A DNA stretch of 64,000 nt, taken from CAZHZT01 sp964537285 (lineage in GTDB: Bacteria > Bacteroidota > Bacteroidia > Chitinophagales > Saprospiraceae). This document shows positions 54,391-63,267 of the stretch, one piece after another. A program made the translations under genes and the position numbers. A model generated the notes under the pieces. That model had not been told where the DNA came from. It made no database searches and saw only the letters and a program-made list of their open reading frames with translations. The stretch lies in contig CAZHZT010000009.1 of the NCBI GenBank assembly GCA_964537285.1, positions 10,950 to 74,949 of the forward strand. Reading direction: 5' to 3'. Every line of letters starts with the position of its first letter. The first letter of the stretch is position 1.

Positions 54391-54975
54391 TTAAACCAAC
54401 ATATCCCTTCCTTTAATTTCCAAATCAAAAGCTTCAAACTTCCATTGATCTTCTTTGCCATAAACCTCTTTTTCTAAATAGGCTCCTTCTACGGGCTTTC
54501 GATAAACTTCCACTTTTTCTTCTTTAGGAATGACAATCCAATATTCGGGGATATTGGATTCCGCGTATTTTTTCAGTTTAATTGTACGATCTTTTTTGAG
54601 AGTCTCTATAGATACTTCTACAAGCAGGTAAACATCTTTCGAAGAGGGATGGGCATGCTTGTAATAGTCATCCCGAAATTTTAATATAGCAATATCTGGT
54701 TCTGGTTCTGAATAATTATCTAGACGGATGGCCCCTTGAGGTCTGATTTTTGCTTTTCCGCTTAAGTGTTGAGTGAAAAACTCAGAAATTTTATCCACAT
54801 TGCCTGAATGATAGGAGCTCAGGGGGCTACGTACCAGGATTTCCCCATTGATTAATTCTCCCCGGGGTTTATTTTCAAAAATTCCGGCTTCACCCATCCG
54901 GAGATAATCATCTACGGATAAAAGAAATTTCTGGCATGTATCTTCTATTGGGTATGGAGTCAGCGCTTTTGGCAT
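54391..54975 (-). CDS. Uma2 family (DUF820) putative endonuclease
   Basis: 194 residues. Uma2 has a PD-(D/E)xK-like fold. Visible core: PDIAILKFRDDYY preceded by IRPQGAIRLDNYSEPEPD, then DVYLLVEVSIETLKKDRTIKLKKYAESNIPEYWIV, with Asp, Glu and Lys residues in the expected order. Such genes are scattered and often single. No partner is visible. Cleavage activity is not shown for most members. The gene begins at 54975 and ends 14 bp from MITE copy F. Confidence 0.85.
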   Translation of the reverse strand: MPKALTPYPIEDTCQKFLLSVDDYLRMGEAGIFENKPRGELINGEILVRSPLSSYHSGNVDKISEFFTQHLSGKAKIRPQGAIRLDNYSEPEPDIAILKFRDDYYKHAHPSSKDVYLLVEVSIETLKKDRTIKLKKYAESNIPEYWIVIPKEEKVEVYRKPVEGAYLEKEVYGKEDQWKFEAFDLEIKGRDMLV

Positions 54976-55378
54976 AATGCAATTTTTTGTTTAAAGATAA
55001 TCCTTTTGTTTTAAAATAGCAATAATATCGGTTTGAAAAGTTTGGGTTCTAAATGAAATCATCTAGCAGCCACTTTATTTGTTCGTTATAAAAACATTCA
55101 TCTTTACTTCTATGATCTGTGGTATTTGTCAGAATCAGGATTCTCAGGATTAAAGGATTGGCAGGATTTACAGGCCACCGAAGCACATTATTTATGGGTT
55201 ATCTTCATGAGAAAGAATTCCGCGAAGCCCTAATCCTGTCAATCCAAAAATCCTGGGAATCCTGCTAATCCAAGTTATAGGAAGTATCAATTCTCGAAAT
55301 TTACCCCCTTTCGCGCCTCAATTTAAAAATTGAAGCGCTCAAAACCCCGAATTCTCCCTTCTTGCAAGCAAAAACGCC
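54976..55378. other. Intergenic region with AGGATT-type repeats
   Basis: No gene seen in 400 bp. It carries inverted AGGATT/AATCCT repeat blocks (55128-55172 and 55232-55271) described separately. The remainder is AT-rich. Confidence 0.7.
55128..55271. repeat. Interspersed AGGATT/AATCCT inverted repeat
   Basis: A left block (AGGATT units, with GGATTGGCAGGATTTACAG) and a right block (AATCCTGTCAATCC, AATCCTGGGAATCCTGC) are inverted copies 60 bp apart. This resembles a widespread intergenic repeat motif of many bacterial genomes. Confidence 0.6.
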
Positions 55379-56395
55379 ATGAAAAAATTACTTTTAATTT
55401 TAACTGTTTTGCTTACAACAAAAATTTCTACTATTGCTCAAGTGCAGCCCGGAGGGCCATTGCCAGCCATTTTATCAAGTGCTCCCAGAACCTTAAACGT
55501 AAGTCATTTCCCGGAAGTGGTTCATCCGACCATCGATCCTAATCAAGAGGGGACTTATTTTTGGAAACACACCACCACTGTTATCGCCAAAAAATCAGAT
55601 GTGCAAATAAAAAAATGCGGGGCCTATGTTTATTACAATAACCAATGGAACCTGCGGGCTGAATTTGATAAAAAACAATTTTCAGCATGGTTCAATTGCC
55701 CGGATGCTCTAATGGAGAAAGGTGAAGCGTATACCTTTCCTGAAAATTGGCGCATGGGAGAAGATATTTATGCCGGATGGGCCCTTTGGTATTTTTTGGG
55801 TGAGGATAAAAATGGTGATGAAGTCATAGGGTACGAGATGCTTTATACTTCTGATAAAGAGGATCTTTTGCCTCCTCAGGCAAGTATCTACGCACTTGAT
55901 AAAGCTCAAAGTCAGTGCAGGTGGACAGGCAAAGCGGCCTTTAGTCTTTATCCCCTTAGCGGCGAGGTAATTGTTCAGTCCGGTCATCTTACTGTTGCGG
56001 AGAATGCCATAATGGATGCAGCGCTGGAAATAGATCTGCGTACGATTAAATCCGATGATTATGAAGATTTAACGGATCATCTCAAAAGCAAGGACTTTTT
56101 TCATACTAAGAAATACCCAACCGCTCGTTTTTCCCTGGTTCGGCCAGTTGATTTACAGAATAGTTCTTCTGAGTTGGAAGGGGCTTTTACAATAAAAGAG
56201 CACACCCAGGTGGAGGCCTTCAACATAGAGGTTGAACCAACTGGGAATGGTATATGGCTAAAAGGAACCATTGAATTAGACCGCACTGCTTATGGGGTGG
56301 TTTATAACTCTCCGAGCATTTTTCAAGGGGTAGGGGAGAACGCTATTGCCGATGTGTTTGAGATGCGTTTTAGTTTGTTTTTTAGAGAGGATTAG
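55379..56395 (+). CDS. Secreted YceI-like lipid-binding domain protein
   Basis: 338 residues with signal peptide MKKLLLILTVLLTTKISTIAQ. The N-terminal half is an unassigned Trp/Tyr-rich domain (WNLRAEFDKKQFSAWFNCPDAL, WRMGEDIYAGWALWYF). From about residue 178 a YceI-like beta-barrel is seen (SQCRWTGKAAFSLYPLSGEVIVQSG; DHLKSKDFFHTKKYPTARFSL; LKGTIELDRTAYGVVY), which binds isoprenoids or fatty acids in the periplasm. Ligand unknown. It is single, followed by a long inverted repeat at 56493-56581. Confidence 0.8.
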   Translation: MKKLLLILTVLLTTKISTIAQVQPGGPLPAILSSAPRTLNVSHFPEVVHPTIDPNQEGTYFWKHTTTVIAKKSDVQIKKCGAYVYYNNQWNLRAEFDKKQFSAWFNCPDALMEKGEAYTFPENWRMGEDIYAGWALWYFLGEDKNGDEVIGYEMLYTSDKEDLLPPQASIYALDKAQSQCRWTGKAAFSLYPLSGEVIVQSGHLTVAENAIMDAALEIDLRTIKSDDYEDLTDHLKSKDFFHTKKYPTARFSLVRPVDLQNSSSELEGAFTIKEHTQVEAFNIEVEPTGNGIWLKGTIELDRTAYGVVYNSPSIFQGVGENAIADVFEMRFSLFFRED

Positions 56396-56492
56396 GGGGG
56401 AGCTTTATTTTTAAACATTTTCTTTTATCATCAAAACTTGGGTTGATTATTTAAAATTTAAGGAAAAGAATACAACATAAGGTTAGAAAGTT

Positions 56493-56581
56493 GGTAGTGG
56501 GTAGAATCCGTTGATGGATTTATCTAACAAGCTTTACAACTTAAGGTTAACACTCCTCATCAACCGGTTTTACCCACTACC
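56493..56581. repeat. Inverted repeat before the broken Uma2 gene
   Basis: GGTAGTGGGTAGAATCCGTTGATG (56493-56516) is partly complementary to CATCAACCGGTTTTACCCACTACC (56558-56581), with a 40-bp loop. It lies between the YceI-like gene and the frameshifted Uma2 gene. Function unknown. Confidence 0.55.
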
Positions 56582-56600
56582 AGAAAGTTTAGGCGAAAAC

Positions 56601-57148
56601 ATGACCGATGATGCGTTTTTTGCTTTTTGTACAGCGAACAGAGATTTAATGACGAAAGGGATGCTCAACAAAATATTATTGTAAAAGAACCAGTTGGGTT
56701 TGCGTCCGGTTTTTTAGAAAGCGAGGTGGCCGGAGAACTGCGCAATTGGAATAGAAAGCAAGGATTGCCCGGGATAGTAGCAAGTTCCTCTGCCGGCTAT
56801 TTGCTTCCCAATAAAGCCGTTCGTTCCCCGGATGCCAGCTGGATCAGCAGAGAACGATTCCGAAAGGTATCTAAAGAAGCTCAAAAAAAATTTCTACCTC
56901 CAACCCCAGCGTTTATAGTCGAAATCCGCTCACAAAGTGACAGCATCATAGAACTACAAAATAAAATGTTGGAATGGATCGAACAAGGGGCTTTATTAGC
57001 CTGGCTCATCGATCCGACCGAGAAAAAGACTTTTATCTTTCGCCCTGAAGTTCCAGCGGTAATGTTGGAAGGCTTTGATCATAAACTATCTGGCGAGGAT
57101 GTATTATTAAATTTTGAGTTGGATTTGAATTTGTTGAAATTCCCTTAA
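56601..57148 (+). pseudogene. Frameshifted Uma2 family gene
   Basis: ATG at 56601 starts a conserved Uma2 N-terminus (MTDDAFFAFCTANRDL) that runs out of frame. From about 56650 a second frame continues DERDAQQNIIVKEPVG. Restoring one A in the AA at 56648-56649 joins them as NRDLNDERDAQQN, matching the family. The rest has the Uma2 core (SPDASWISRERF, PAFIVEIRSQSDSIIELQNKMLEWIEQGALLAWLID). It is either a true pseudogene or a sequencing error. Confidence 0.75.
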
Positions 57149-57169
57149 GGATATTTTCTATCATCCTCC

Positions 57170-57217
57170 GTTCTACCGTTTCCCGTTCTCCGTTTCCCGT
57201 TCCCCGTCCCCCGTTGC
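57170..57217 (-). repeat. Heptamer tract encoding the C-terminus of the GGT gene
   Basis: On the minus strand: heptamer-like units of AACGGGA/AACGGAG type (about six). Encodes the last residues GDGERETENGKR and the TAG stop of the GGT gene. Same family as the tracts at 41408-41592 and 51434-51487. Confidence 0.6.
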
Positions 57218-58912
57218 CGCATCATCCGGATTCCTAGGGTCTCCGGCCCCATGCAATTTACCATCAGGCAACACATGTATTGCCTTCACCAAAGCCAAAC
57301 GTTTCTTCGAAACCAAGTTATGCCCCATACCCGTTAATTGCTTTTTAAGTTCCTCCGAAAATGCATTGGGTTCATGCCAAACTTCATCCGGAAACCACTG
57401 ATGATGAAAGCGTGGAGCTGCCACTGCTTCATCCATTGCCATGCCGAACTCAGCTACATTTAAGAATACCTGAAACACAGACGTAATGATCGTAGAACCG
57501 CCCGGTGTACCCAAAACCATGTACAATTCTCCATCTTTTTCCACAATAGTAGGAGTCATCGAACTCAGCATCCGTTTTTCTGCTTCAATCGCATTGGCTT
57601 CAGAACCTACCAGCCCGTATTGGTTAGGCAGTCCTGGTTTGATGCTGAAATCATCCATTTCATTATTCAGGAAGAAACCAGCTTCTTTCACAAACACCTT
57701 GGAGCCATAGTTGGAGTTCAGAGTAGTCGTCACAGAAACAGCATAGCCTTCCTGATCAATTATTGAAGTATGCGTCGTTTCAAAGCTTTCTTTGATAATA
57801 CTTGTCTGTCCACTCTCAATAGAATCACTCACACTTGCTTTTTGAGCTTGAAAATCTTCCATGCGCTCTTCGAGATATGCTGCATCCAATAAGGATTCCA
57901 CTGGTACCGGATAAAAATCCTTATCTCCCAGGTGCATGGCACGATCAGCGTAAACGCGGCGCTCAGCTTCAATAATGAGGTGCACGGTAGCTGAATCACG
58001 GAAGCCCCATTCCTGAATAGGGTAGGGTTCTACCAGCTCGAGTAATTGGACTAATGCTACACCTCCACTGGAAGGAGGCGGCATGGAGATGATGCGGAAG
58101 TTTTTGTAGTCCCCCAAGATCGGCTGACGCCATTTGGCCTCATACTGCGCAAGGTCTTCTTTGGTGATCATTCCGCCTCCTTTTTCCATATCTTTAGCTA
58201 TTTGATCGGCAATTGGACCCTTGTAAAAAGCATCGGCTCCTTTGGCGGCAATTAATTTCAGAGAACTGGCCAAGGCTTTTTGGGTTAACATATCGCCTTC
58301 CTCCCAAGGGTATTCCTTGACAAAAGGAAAATCATTTCCATTTACAGCAATGAAATCCTCTTTAAAACGGTTCAATCGATCCGCTTCAGACTGGGTGACA
58401 GAGAAACCATCTTCAGCTAATTCAATAGAAGGCTTCAATAGTTTTGACCAATCTCTCAATGCGCTGTAACGCTGGTATGCCTTCCACAAACCCGCGACTG
58501 TTCCGGGGACTCCCACTGCCAGGTGGCCTTTCATGCTGGCGTTTTTTATTGGATTGCCCAAGGAATCCAGATACATATCGTGATGGGCAGCCAATGGTGC
58601 CTTTTCCCGGTAATCTATAGAGGCCACTTCGCCTTCAGGGGTGCGGAAAACCATAAAGCCTCCACCCCCTAAGTTTCCGGCTCTGGGATAGACGACTGCT
58701 AATGCAAACTGTACGGCAATGGCCGCATCGACGGCATTCCCTCCTTGTTGAAGAATATCTCTACCAACTTGGGATGCCAAAGGATGCGCACTGACCACCA
58801 TGCCGTTCTCGGAAATGGCGGACTGCTCAAAATAGTACGGGGGTTGTTTTTCGGCCTGGCGGCAGGCGATAAAGCCTAGTAAGAAAAATAGTAAGATGAA
58901 GTTGATGCGCAT
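57173..58912 (-). CDS. ggt: Gamma-glutamyltransferase lipoprotein
   Basis: 579 residues. Lipobox LLGFIAC at the N-terminus, so periplasmic and lipid-anchored. The N-terminal subunit has ASQVGRDILQQGGNAVDAAIAVQFALAVVYP and GNLGGGGFMV. Autocleavage should occur before Thr379 in ETTHTSIID, the catalytic nucleophile of the small subunit, which contains SSMTPTIVEKDG and VLGTPGGSTI. It should hydrolyse or transfer the gamma-glutamyl group of glutathione and similar peptides. The family normally ends near GDPRxxDAA; here a tail rich in Gly/Glu/Arg, encoded by heptamer repeats, adds about 12 residues. Confidence 0.93.
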   Translation of the reverse strand: MRINFILLFFLLGFIACRQAEKQPPYYFEQSAISENGMVVSAHPLASQVGRDILQQGGNAVDAAIAVQFALAVVYPRAGNLGGGGFMVFRTPEGEVASIDYREKAPLAAHHDMYLDSLGNPIKNASMKGHLAVGVPGTVAGLWKAYQRYSALRDWSKLLKPSIELAEDGFSVTQSEADRLNRFKEDFIAVNGNDFPFVKEYPWEEGDMLTQKALASSLKLIAAKGADAFYKGPIADQIAKDMEKGGGMITKEDLAQYEAKWRQPILGDYKNFRIISMPPPSSGGVALVQLLELVEPYPIQEWGFRDSATVHLIIEAERRVYADRAMHLGDKDFYPVPVESLLDAAYLEERMEDFQAQKASVSDSIESGQTSIIKESFETTHTSIIDQEGYAVSVTTTLNSNYGSKVFVKEAGFFLNNEMDDFSIKPGLPNQYGLVGSEANAIEAEKRMLSSMTPTIVEKDGELYMVLGTPGGSTIITSVFQVFLNVAEFGMAMDEAVAAPRFHHQWFPDEVWHEPNAFSEELKKQLTGMGHNLVSKKRLALVKAIHVLPDGKLHGAGDPRNPDDAATGDGERETENGKR

Positions 58913-59010
58913 AAATGAAAATTTCTTTATGGGGCTAAAATAGGGGATAAAAACGAAAGTTTATCTTTGATGTATAAAGAAAACCCTACTGATATTAGTT
59001 TGGGTATATT

Positions 59011-59517
59011 TCAGGAGGATATACTATTCTTCCCCCTCTTCCGCTTAAACGACCACTCAAACACAAACTCCGCCACCAACTCTCCTTTCAAATTCCTCCC
59101 CTCCGTTTTTACCCGAATCACTTCCCCTTCTCCCGTCTCCACGGCACGAGCAATGGTCTGTTGAATGGCTTTTCCCGAAGTGCAAGTAAAAAGCGTTTTC
59201 CCGGTCGCTTTTTTCACAAAGCGCCCTTCCATGCCTGTAATTAGCATCGAAATGGGGTGGGCCGCACCTCGCACTGCCGTAGCGGCCAGCAGGCCTGTAG
59301 ATAGCTCTGCTGCTCCGCTCAAAGCCGCAAAATAGGTAGACCGAAAAGGGTTCTTCGTAAACCACTTGAAAGGAATGCTGATCACGGCTTCTTCGAAGCT
59401 GATTTCTGCAATCTGCACACCCCAAAAGAAGCAAGAGGGTAACCTTCGAAGAAGGTACAGCTTGAACAACCAGGGGTTCTTTAGCTGACTTAGTAATTCA
59501 TTCGCTTTATCATTCAT
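59011..59517 (-). CDS. DUF4442 (hotdog-fold thioesterase-like) protein
   Basis: 168 residues, cytoplasmic. Pattern 'VQIAEISFEEAVISIPFKWFTKNPFRSTYFAALSGAAELSTG' then 'GRFVKKATGKTLFTCTSG' and 'AEFVFEWSFKRK' matches DUF4442, a hotdog-fold family related to acyl-CoA thioesterases. The family is often found near lipid genes, but no partner is visible here. Substrate not known. Confidence 0.82.
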   Translation of the reverse strand: MNDKANELLSQLKNPWLFKLYLLRRLPSCFFWGVQIAEISFEEAVISIPFKWFTKNPFRSTYFAALSGAAELSTGLLAATAVRGAAHPISMLITGMEGRFVKKATGKTLFTCTSGKAIQQTIARAVETGEGEVIRVKTEGRNLKGELVAEFVFEWSFKRKRGKNSISS

Positions 59518-60009
59518 TTATTGGAAATTTATTAATGCCTTAAACTAAATCCCGGGAAAAATTCAGTCGCTTGGCGATTTCTGCTTCGTGCGCCTTTGCG
59601 ATGTCTAAGTTTAACCAGGCAAGCCATTACTGAAAATATCTCGAAATTGCAACCTCCGGCATATTGTATTTATTTTTTGTCAAAGAACCATAATTTAAGT
59701 TGATATTTCCCACTACTTCGAAATAAATACTTAAATTTCAGCTAAAGTTTTAAGTATTTCAAGGAAATAGACTATATAAATAATCTTTGCTCTCTGTAGA
59801 AGCATTTTTTGCTTGGAGATGGACACTTTTTCGGGATTTTTCGAAGAAAAATCCCGAAAAAGTGTCCATCTCCAACTCAAAAACCTTCCTGCCGAGGACA
59901 ATCGGTTTTGAAAGCTATCAGACAAAATTACTTTTTAATGAAGCAACAAACCCGAAATAGATAAAGTCTTTAATTTACAACAATTGTTCACCAAATTAAT
60001 GATTACAAC
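59518..60009. other. Intergenic region with a MITE end fragment and a long hairpin
   Basis: No gene seen. TTGTCAAAGAAC at 59677-59688 matches the outer end of the MITE-like element and may be a remnant. A perfect 30-bp hairpin follows (59813-59875). The rest is AT-rich. Confidence 0.6.
59813..59875. repeat. Perfect 30-bp hairpin
   Basis: Arms 59813-59842 and 59846-59875 are perfect complements with a 3-nt GAA loop, core GGACACTTTTTCGGGATTTT. It is about 300 bp from the DUF4442 gene and 135 bp before the beta-helix gene. Not followed by a T-run. Confidence 0.75.
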
Positions 60010-62354
60010 ATGAGGATTTTATGTACACCTTCTTTCTTTTTCTTTAGTCTTTTGAGTTTGTCGGCTCAAATATACGTAGACGAAACGGCTACCGGAGCCA
60101 ATAATGGTACTTCCTGGGATCTCTCTTCAAGATGCTGTTAATAATGCTGCAGCAAATGATGAAATCTGGGTGGCAACAGGTATTTATTCTCCGGATGATG
60201 GGCTCCATGGATACTTAAGAAGCCTATTACGCCATTAACGTTCCTTTGTCCATTTATGGTGGTTTCAGTGGAAATGAATCCAGTATAGAAGACCGGGACA
60301 TCATGTCTAATCCAACCATTATCAATGGCGATTTAGCTGATAATGATGTGTTAGGAGATTTTTCGGTCAATAAAGCTGATAACTCTCTTCATTTATTCGT
60401 AGTTGATAGTTTATTAGGGGCTCCTACTATTTTCGACGGTCTGTTCATCTCTGGGGGAGATGCAGTGGATAATGGAGATTTGGATGTTTTCTTTCGTGCA
60501 GGAGCAGCTATTTATGCTTTAAGTACCATTGAAGTCAGAAATTGTTGGATTGAAAATAATTTTGCACGCAATGGAGGGGCCGTTTATGTAAATCGCCCGG
60601 AGTCTGTTGGATGCATTTTTGAAGACAATACCTTTGCGTACAACCGTGCAACCAGCCAGGGAGCGGGCATTCTTATTCAAAATACGGATGATGTATTGGT
60701 ACAGCGTTGTACATTTGAAGATAATCAGACGGCTAGAGGGGCTATTTACCCATTGCGTAACGGAGAAGTGAATATTCTGGATTGTACTTTCACAAACAAC
60801 TCCAATGATAATGGATTCGGAGGTGCAATGTTTATCTGGAATAATCAAGAGGTGAACGTCAGAAATTGCGACTTCGAAGGGAATTCGGCCGCAGGAAGTG
60901 CAGGCGTTGTTTACATTGACGGCAGAGAACTGACGGATGAGATCGTCGTTTTTGATAGTTGCACCTTTACAGAAAATGTAGCGAGCGGCTGGGTTGGCGC
61001 ACTGTACTTCTGGCGGTCCAATTTTGAAGTTAGTAATTCTGAGTTTTTAAGCAATTCATCTGGTGAAAATGCTGGTGCTTTTTATAGTGATGGTGAGAAT
61101 GACTATGATGGTGAGATTACCAACTGTAATTTTCTAAGCAACTCTACCAATGGTTGGGGAGGAGCAATGGCTATTCTAAGCAGTAATAGTACTAACCTTT
61201 CAAACTGTGTTTTCAACGGAAACCAGGGAGGCCTTGGAGGAAGCGGTGGTGGAGGTGCCCTGTGGACGGGCTTTACTGCCAGCTCAAGCTTCACGGATTG
61301 TATATTCGAAGAAAACTCTTGTGCCTGGGGCGGGGCAATCTTCAGCCAGAACGATAGCACTGCCATGGCATTCGATAATTGTGAGTTTTTAAGTAATTCA
61401 AGTGATGGAAATGGTGGCGCTATCTATGCTATTGCCGGAGTGGATCTCGATGTGACCGATTGTTACTTTGAATTGAATACTGCTGAAACGGGGGGAGTGC
61501 TTTCAATACTAGAGGATTCTCTGGACTTGGCAACCGTTGATGTCTCCAATACAATAATGAACTTTAATACCGCTGAAAACCAGGGAGGTGCCATGAATTT
61601 CTCTGATGTGGATGCTACGCTTACCAATTGTTTGGTTATCAATAGCATTGCAAGTGGTAATGGTACAGGGGCTTCTATATCCAATAATGCTTCCGCTGCC
61701 AAGTCTTCTGTTGTAACCTTAATGAATACTACTTTTGGAAATAATGTAGGAGATGGAGACATCGGAGGGGGAGTTACGCAATGGGAGGCAGATATGGATT
61801 CTGAGGCGCAAGTTTTCGCACAGAATTGCATCTTCCAGGAAATCTTAGATAACTATGTGATCGAAGATGGCAACCCTGAATTCTTTTCAAATGGTGGGAA
61901 CCTTTTGGTATTTCGAGGAGGTGATGATAATACAGGTAGCAATCTTACCAACTTAATGTTTTTGAAAAAAGATGGTCGAATGTGTATTGGAACTTCTAGC
62001 AGTCCGTCGTCTCTGGGTGGAGGGAATGTAGATCTAACCGATTATCGCTTATACGTAAAAGGAGGAATTATAACAGAGCAAAGTCGGGTAAGGACGGATT
62101 GGGCAGATTATGTATTTGCTGATAATTATGACCTAATGCCTTTAGAAGAAGTAGAGCGTTTTATTCAAGAAAACAAACACCTTCCTGGCGCTACTCCAGG
62201 CGTAGAAGTTGAAGAAGGTGGGCTTGAGCTGGGTGCTAATGCCAAGCATCAGCAAGAAAAAATAGAAGAGCTTTTTTTACACCTCATTGAAATGCGTAAG
62301 GAGATTGATGCATTGAAAAAAGAGAATGAGGCTTTGAAAGCCAAGTTGAAATAA
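60010..62354 (+). pseudogene. Beta-helix (polymorphic-outer-membrane-repeat) secreted protein, frameshifted near its start
   Basis: ATG at 60010 encodes signal peptide and MRILCTPSFFFF ... QIYVDETATGANNGTSWD, then frame breaks at the CTCTCT tract (60121-60126); the next segment SLQDAVNNAAANDEIWVATGIYSPDDG is in another frame; a second break near 60215-60220 returns to the long frame (60246-62354). The long frame has right-handed parallel beta-helix repeats (NCWIENNFARNGGAVYV, CTFENNSNDNGFGGAMFI pattern) and the C-terminal block DYVFADNYDLMPLEEVERFI ... LFLHLIEMRK ending in coiled coil, shared with the 4758-5489 protein. Two short deletions would explain it. Surface adhesin-like; function unknown. 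Confidence 0.7.
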
Positions 62355-62399
62355 TCGTTTTAAGCGGAATATCCCTTTTTTTCACTAAAATTTAAAAGA

Positions 62400-63259
62400 A
62401 TGAATTTTCTAAAATATGGAATATGGATAGCTATTCTACTTCTATTCATCCTTCCTTCATGCAACAATGATGATGATGTAGCTCCATGTACAGATCCAAC
62501 AGACTCCAATTGCCCAAATTATGATCCTTGTTTTGGACTAGGTGAAGTGAGCGCTGATTTTTTTATTTATGAAGCTATTGACACTGGTCAGGGTGAATTT
62601 ACGAGCCCTGAAGCATACGATATTAGGAAAATATACTGGCCTATAGAGTATTATGATACTGATCAAGTACTCACCTTTGGAGCTTATTTTGAAGCAAAGA
62701 TAGAAGATGCAGATCGCTATGAATGGCATATTGGTTCAGAAATAATTACTTCTCGCTCTTTCTATAGACAAGATTTCCCTTTAGGAGCTTCTATTCCAGT
62801 AACATTGATTGTAGAAAAAAAACCTAACTTGAATTGTTTTCCATATGATGATGGACGAGACACCCTTACTAGAGTGTTTAAAAAAGCAGAATCTTATTCT
62901 GGCGCTAAGATTTGGGGAACATATTTTGTTAAAGATTTGGATGACCCGGGATATGAGAAGAAAGTTTCATTGTTCTTTGAAGATTTAGATTTAGAACAAA
63001 CAAATTTCGTAACCGGCATTTCACCTTATACAGATACTCTATTTTTTAAAACAAATAGTCTAGGCTTTGGTGAGATAGCAAATAAGTTTTTTTGGATGGC
63101 TTTTGAACAATGGGACCCCCAACTGGGAAACCTTGGATTTATGCTCATTTATCGCCTACTAATTCGGATTCAATAACGATTCGATATTCTATTCAAACTA
63201 TTCCCGGAGAGTTTAGTTCGTACGAAGGATATGTTTTGAAAGGCACAAGAATTAAATAA
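62400..63259 (+). pseudogene. Lipoprotein gene with a late frameshift
   Basis: MNFLKYGIWIAILLLFILPSC is a lipobox signal peptide; an acidic NDDD follows. The intact part runs to 63176 with a PKD-like beta domain (about 60-160). Near TTT at 63148-63150 the frame breaks: adding one T gives MLILSPTNSDSITIRYSIQ and continues to FSSYEGYVLKGTRIK with stop at 63259. It lies between the beta-helix gene and the 63268 gene and may form an operon. Function unknown. Confidence 0.65.
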
Positions 63260-63267
63260 ATACAATT

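Noticed and set aside
59677..59688. Seventh full copy of the MITE-like element
   Set aside because: Only about 12 bp of the outer end is present and no partner arm is found, so it is at most a remnant.
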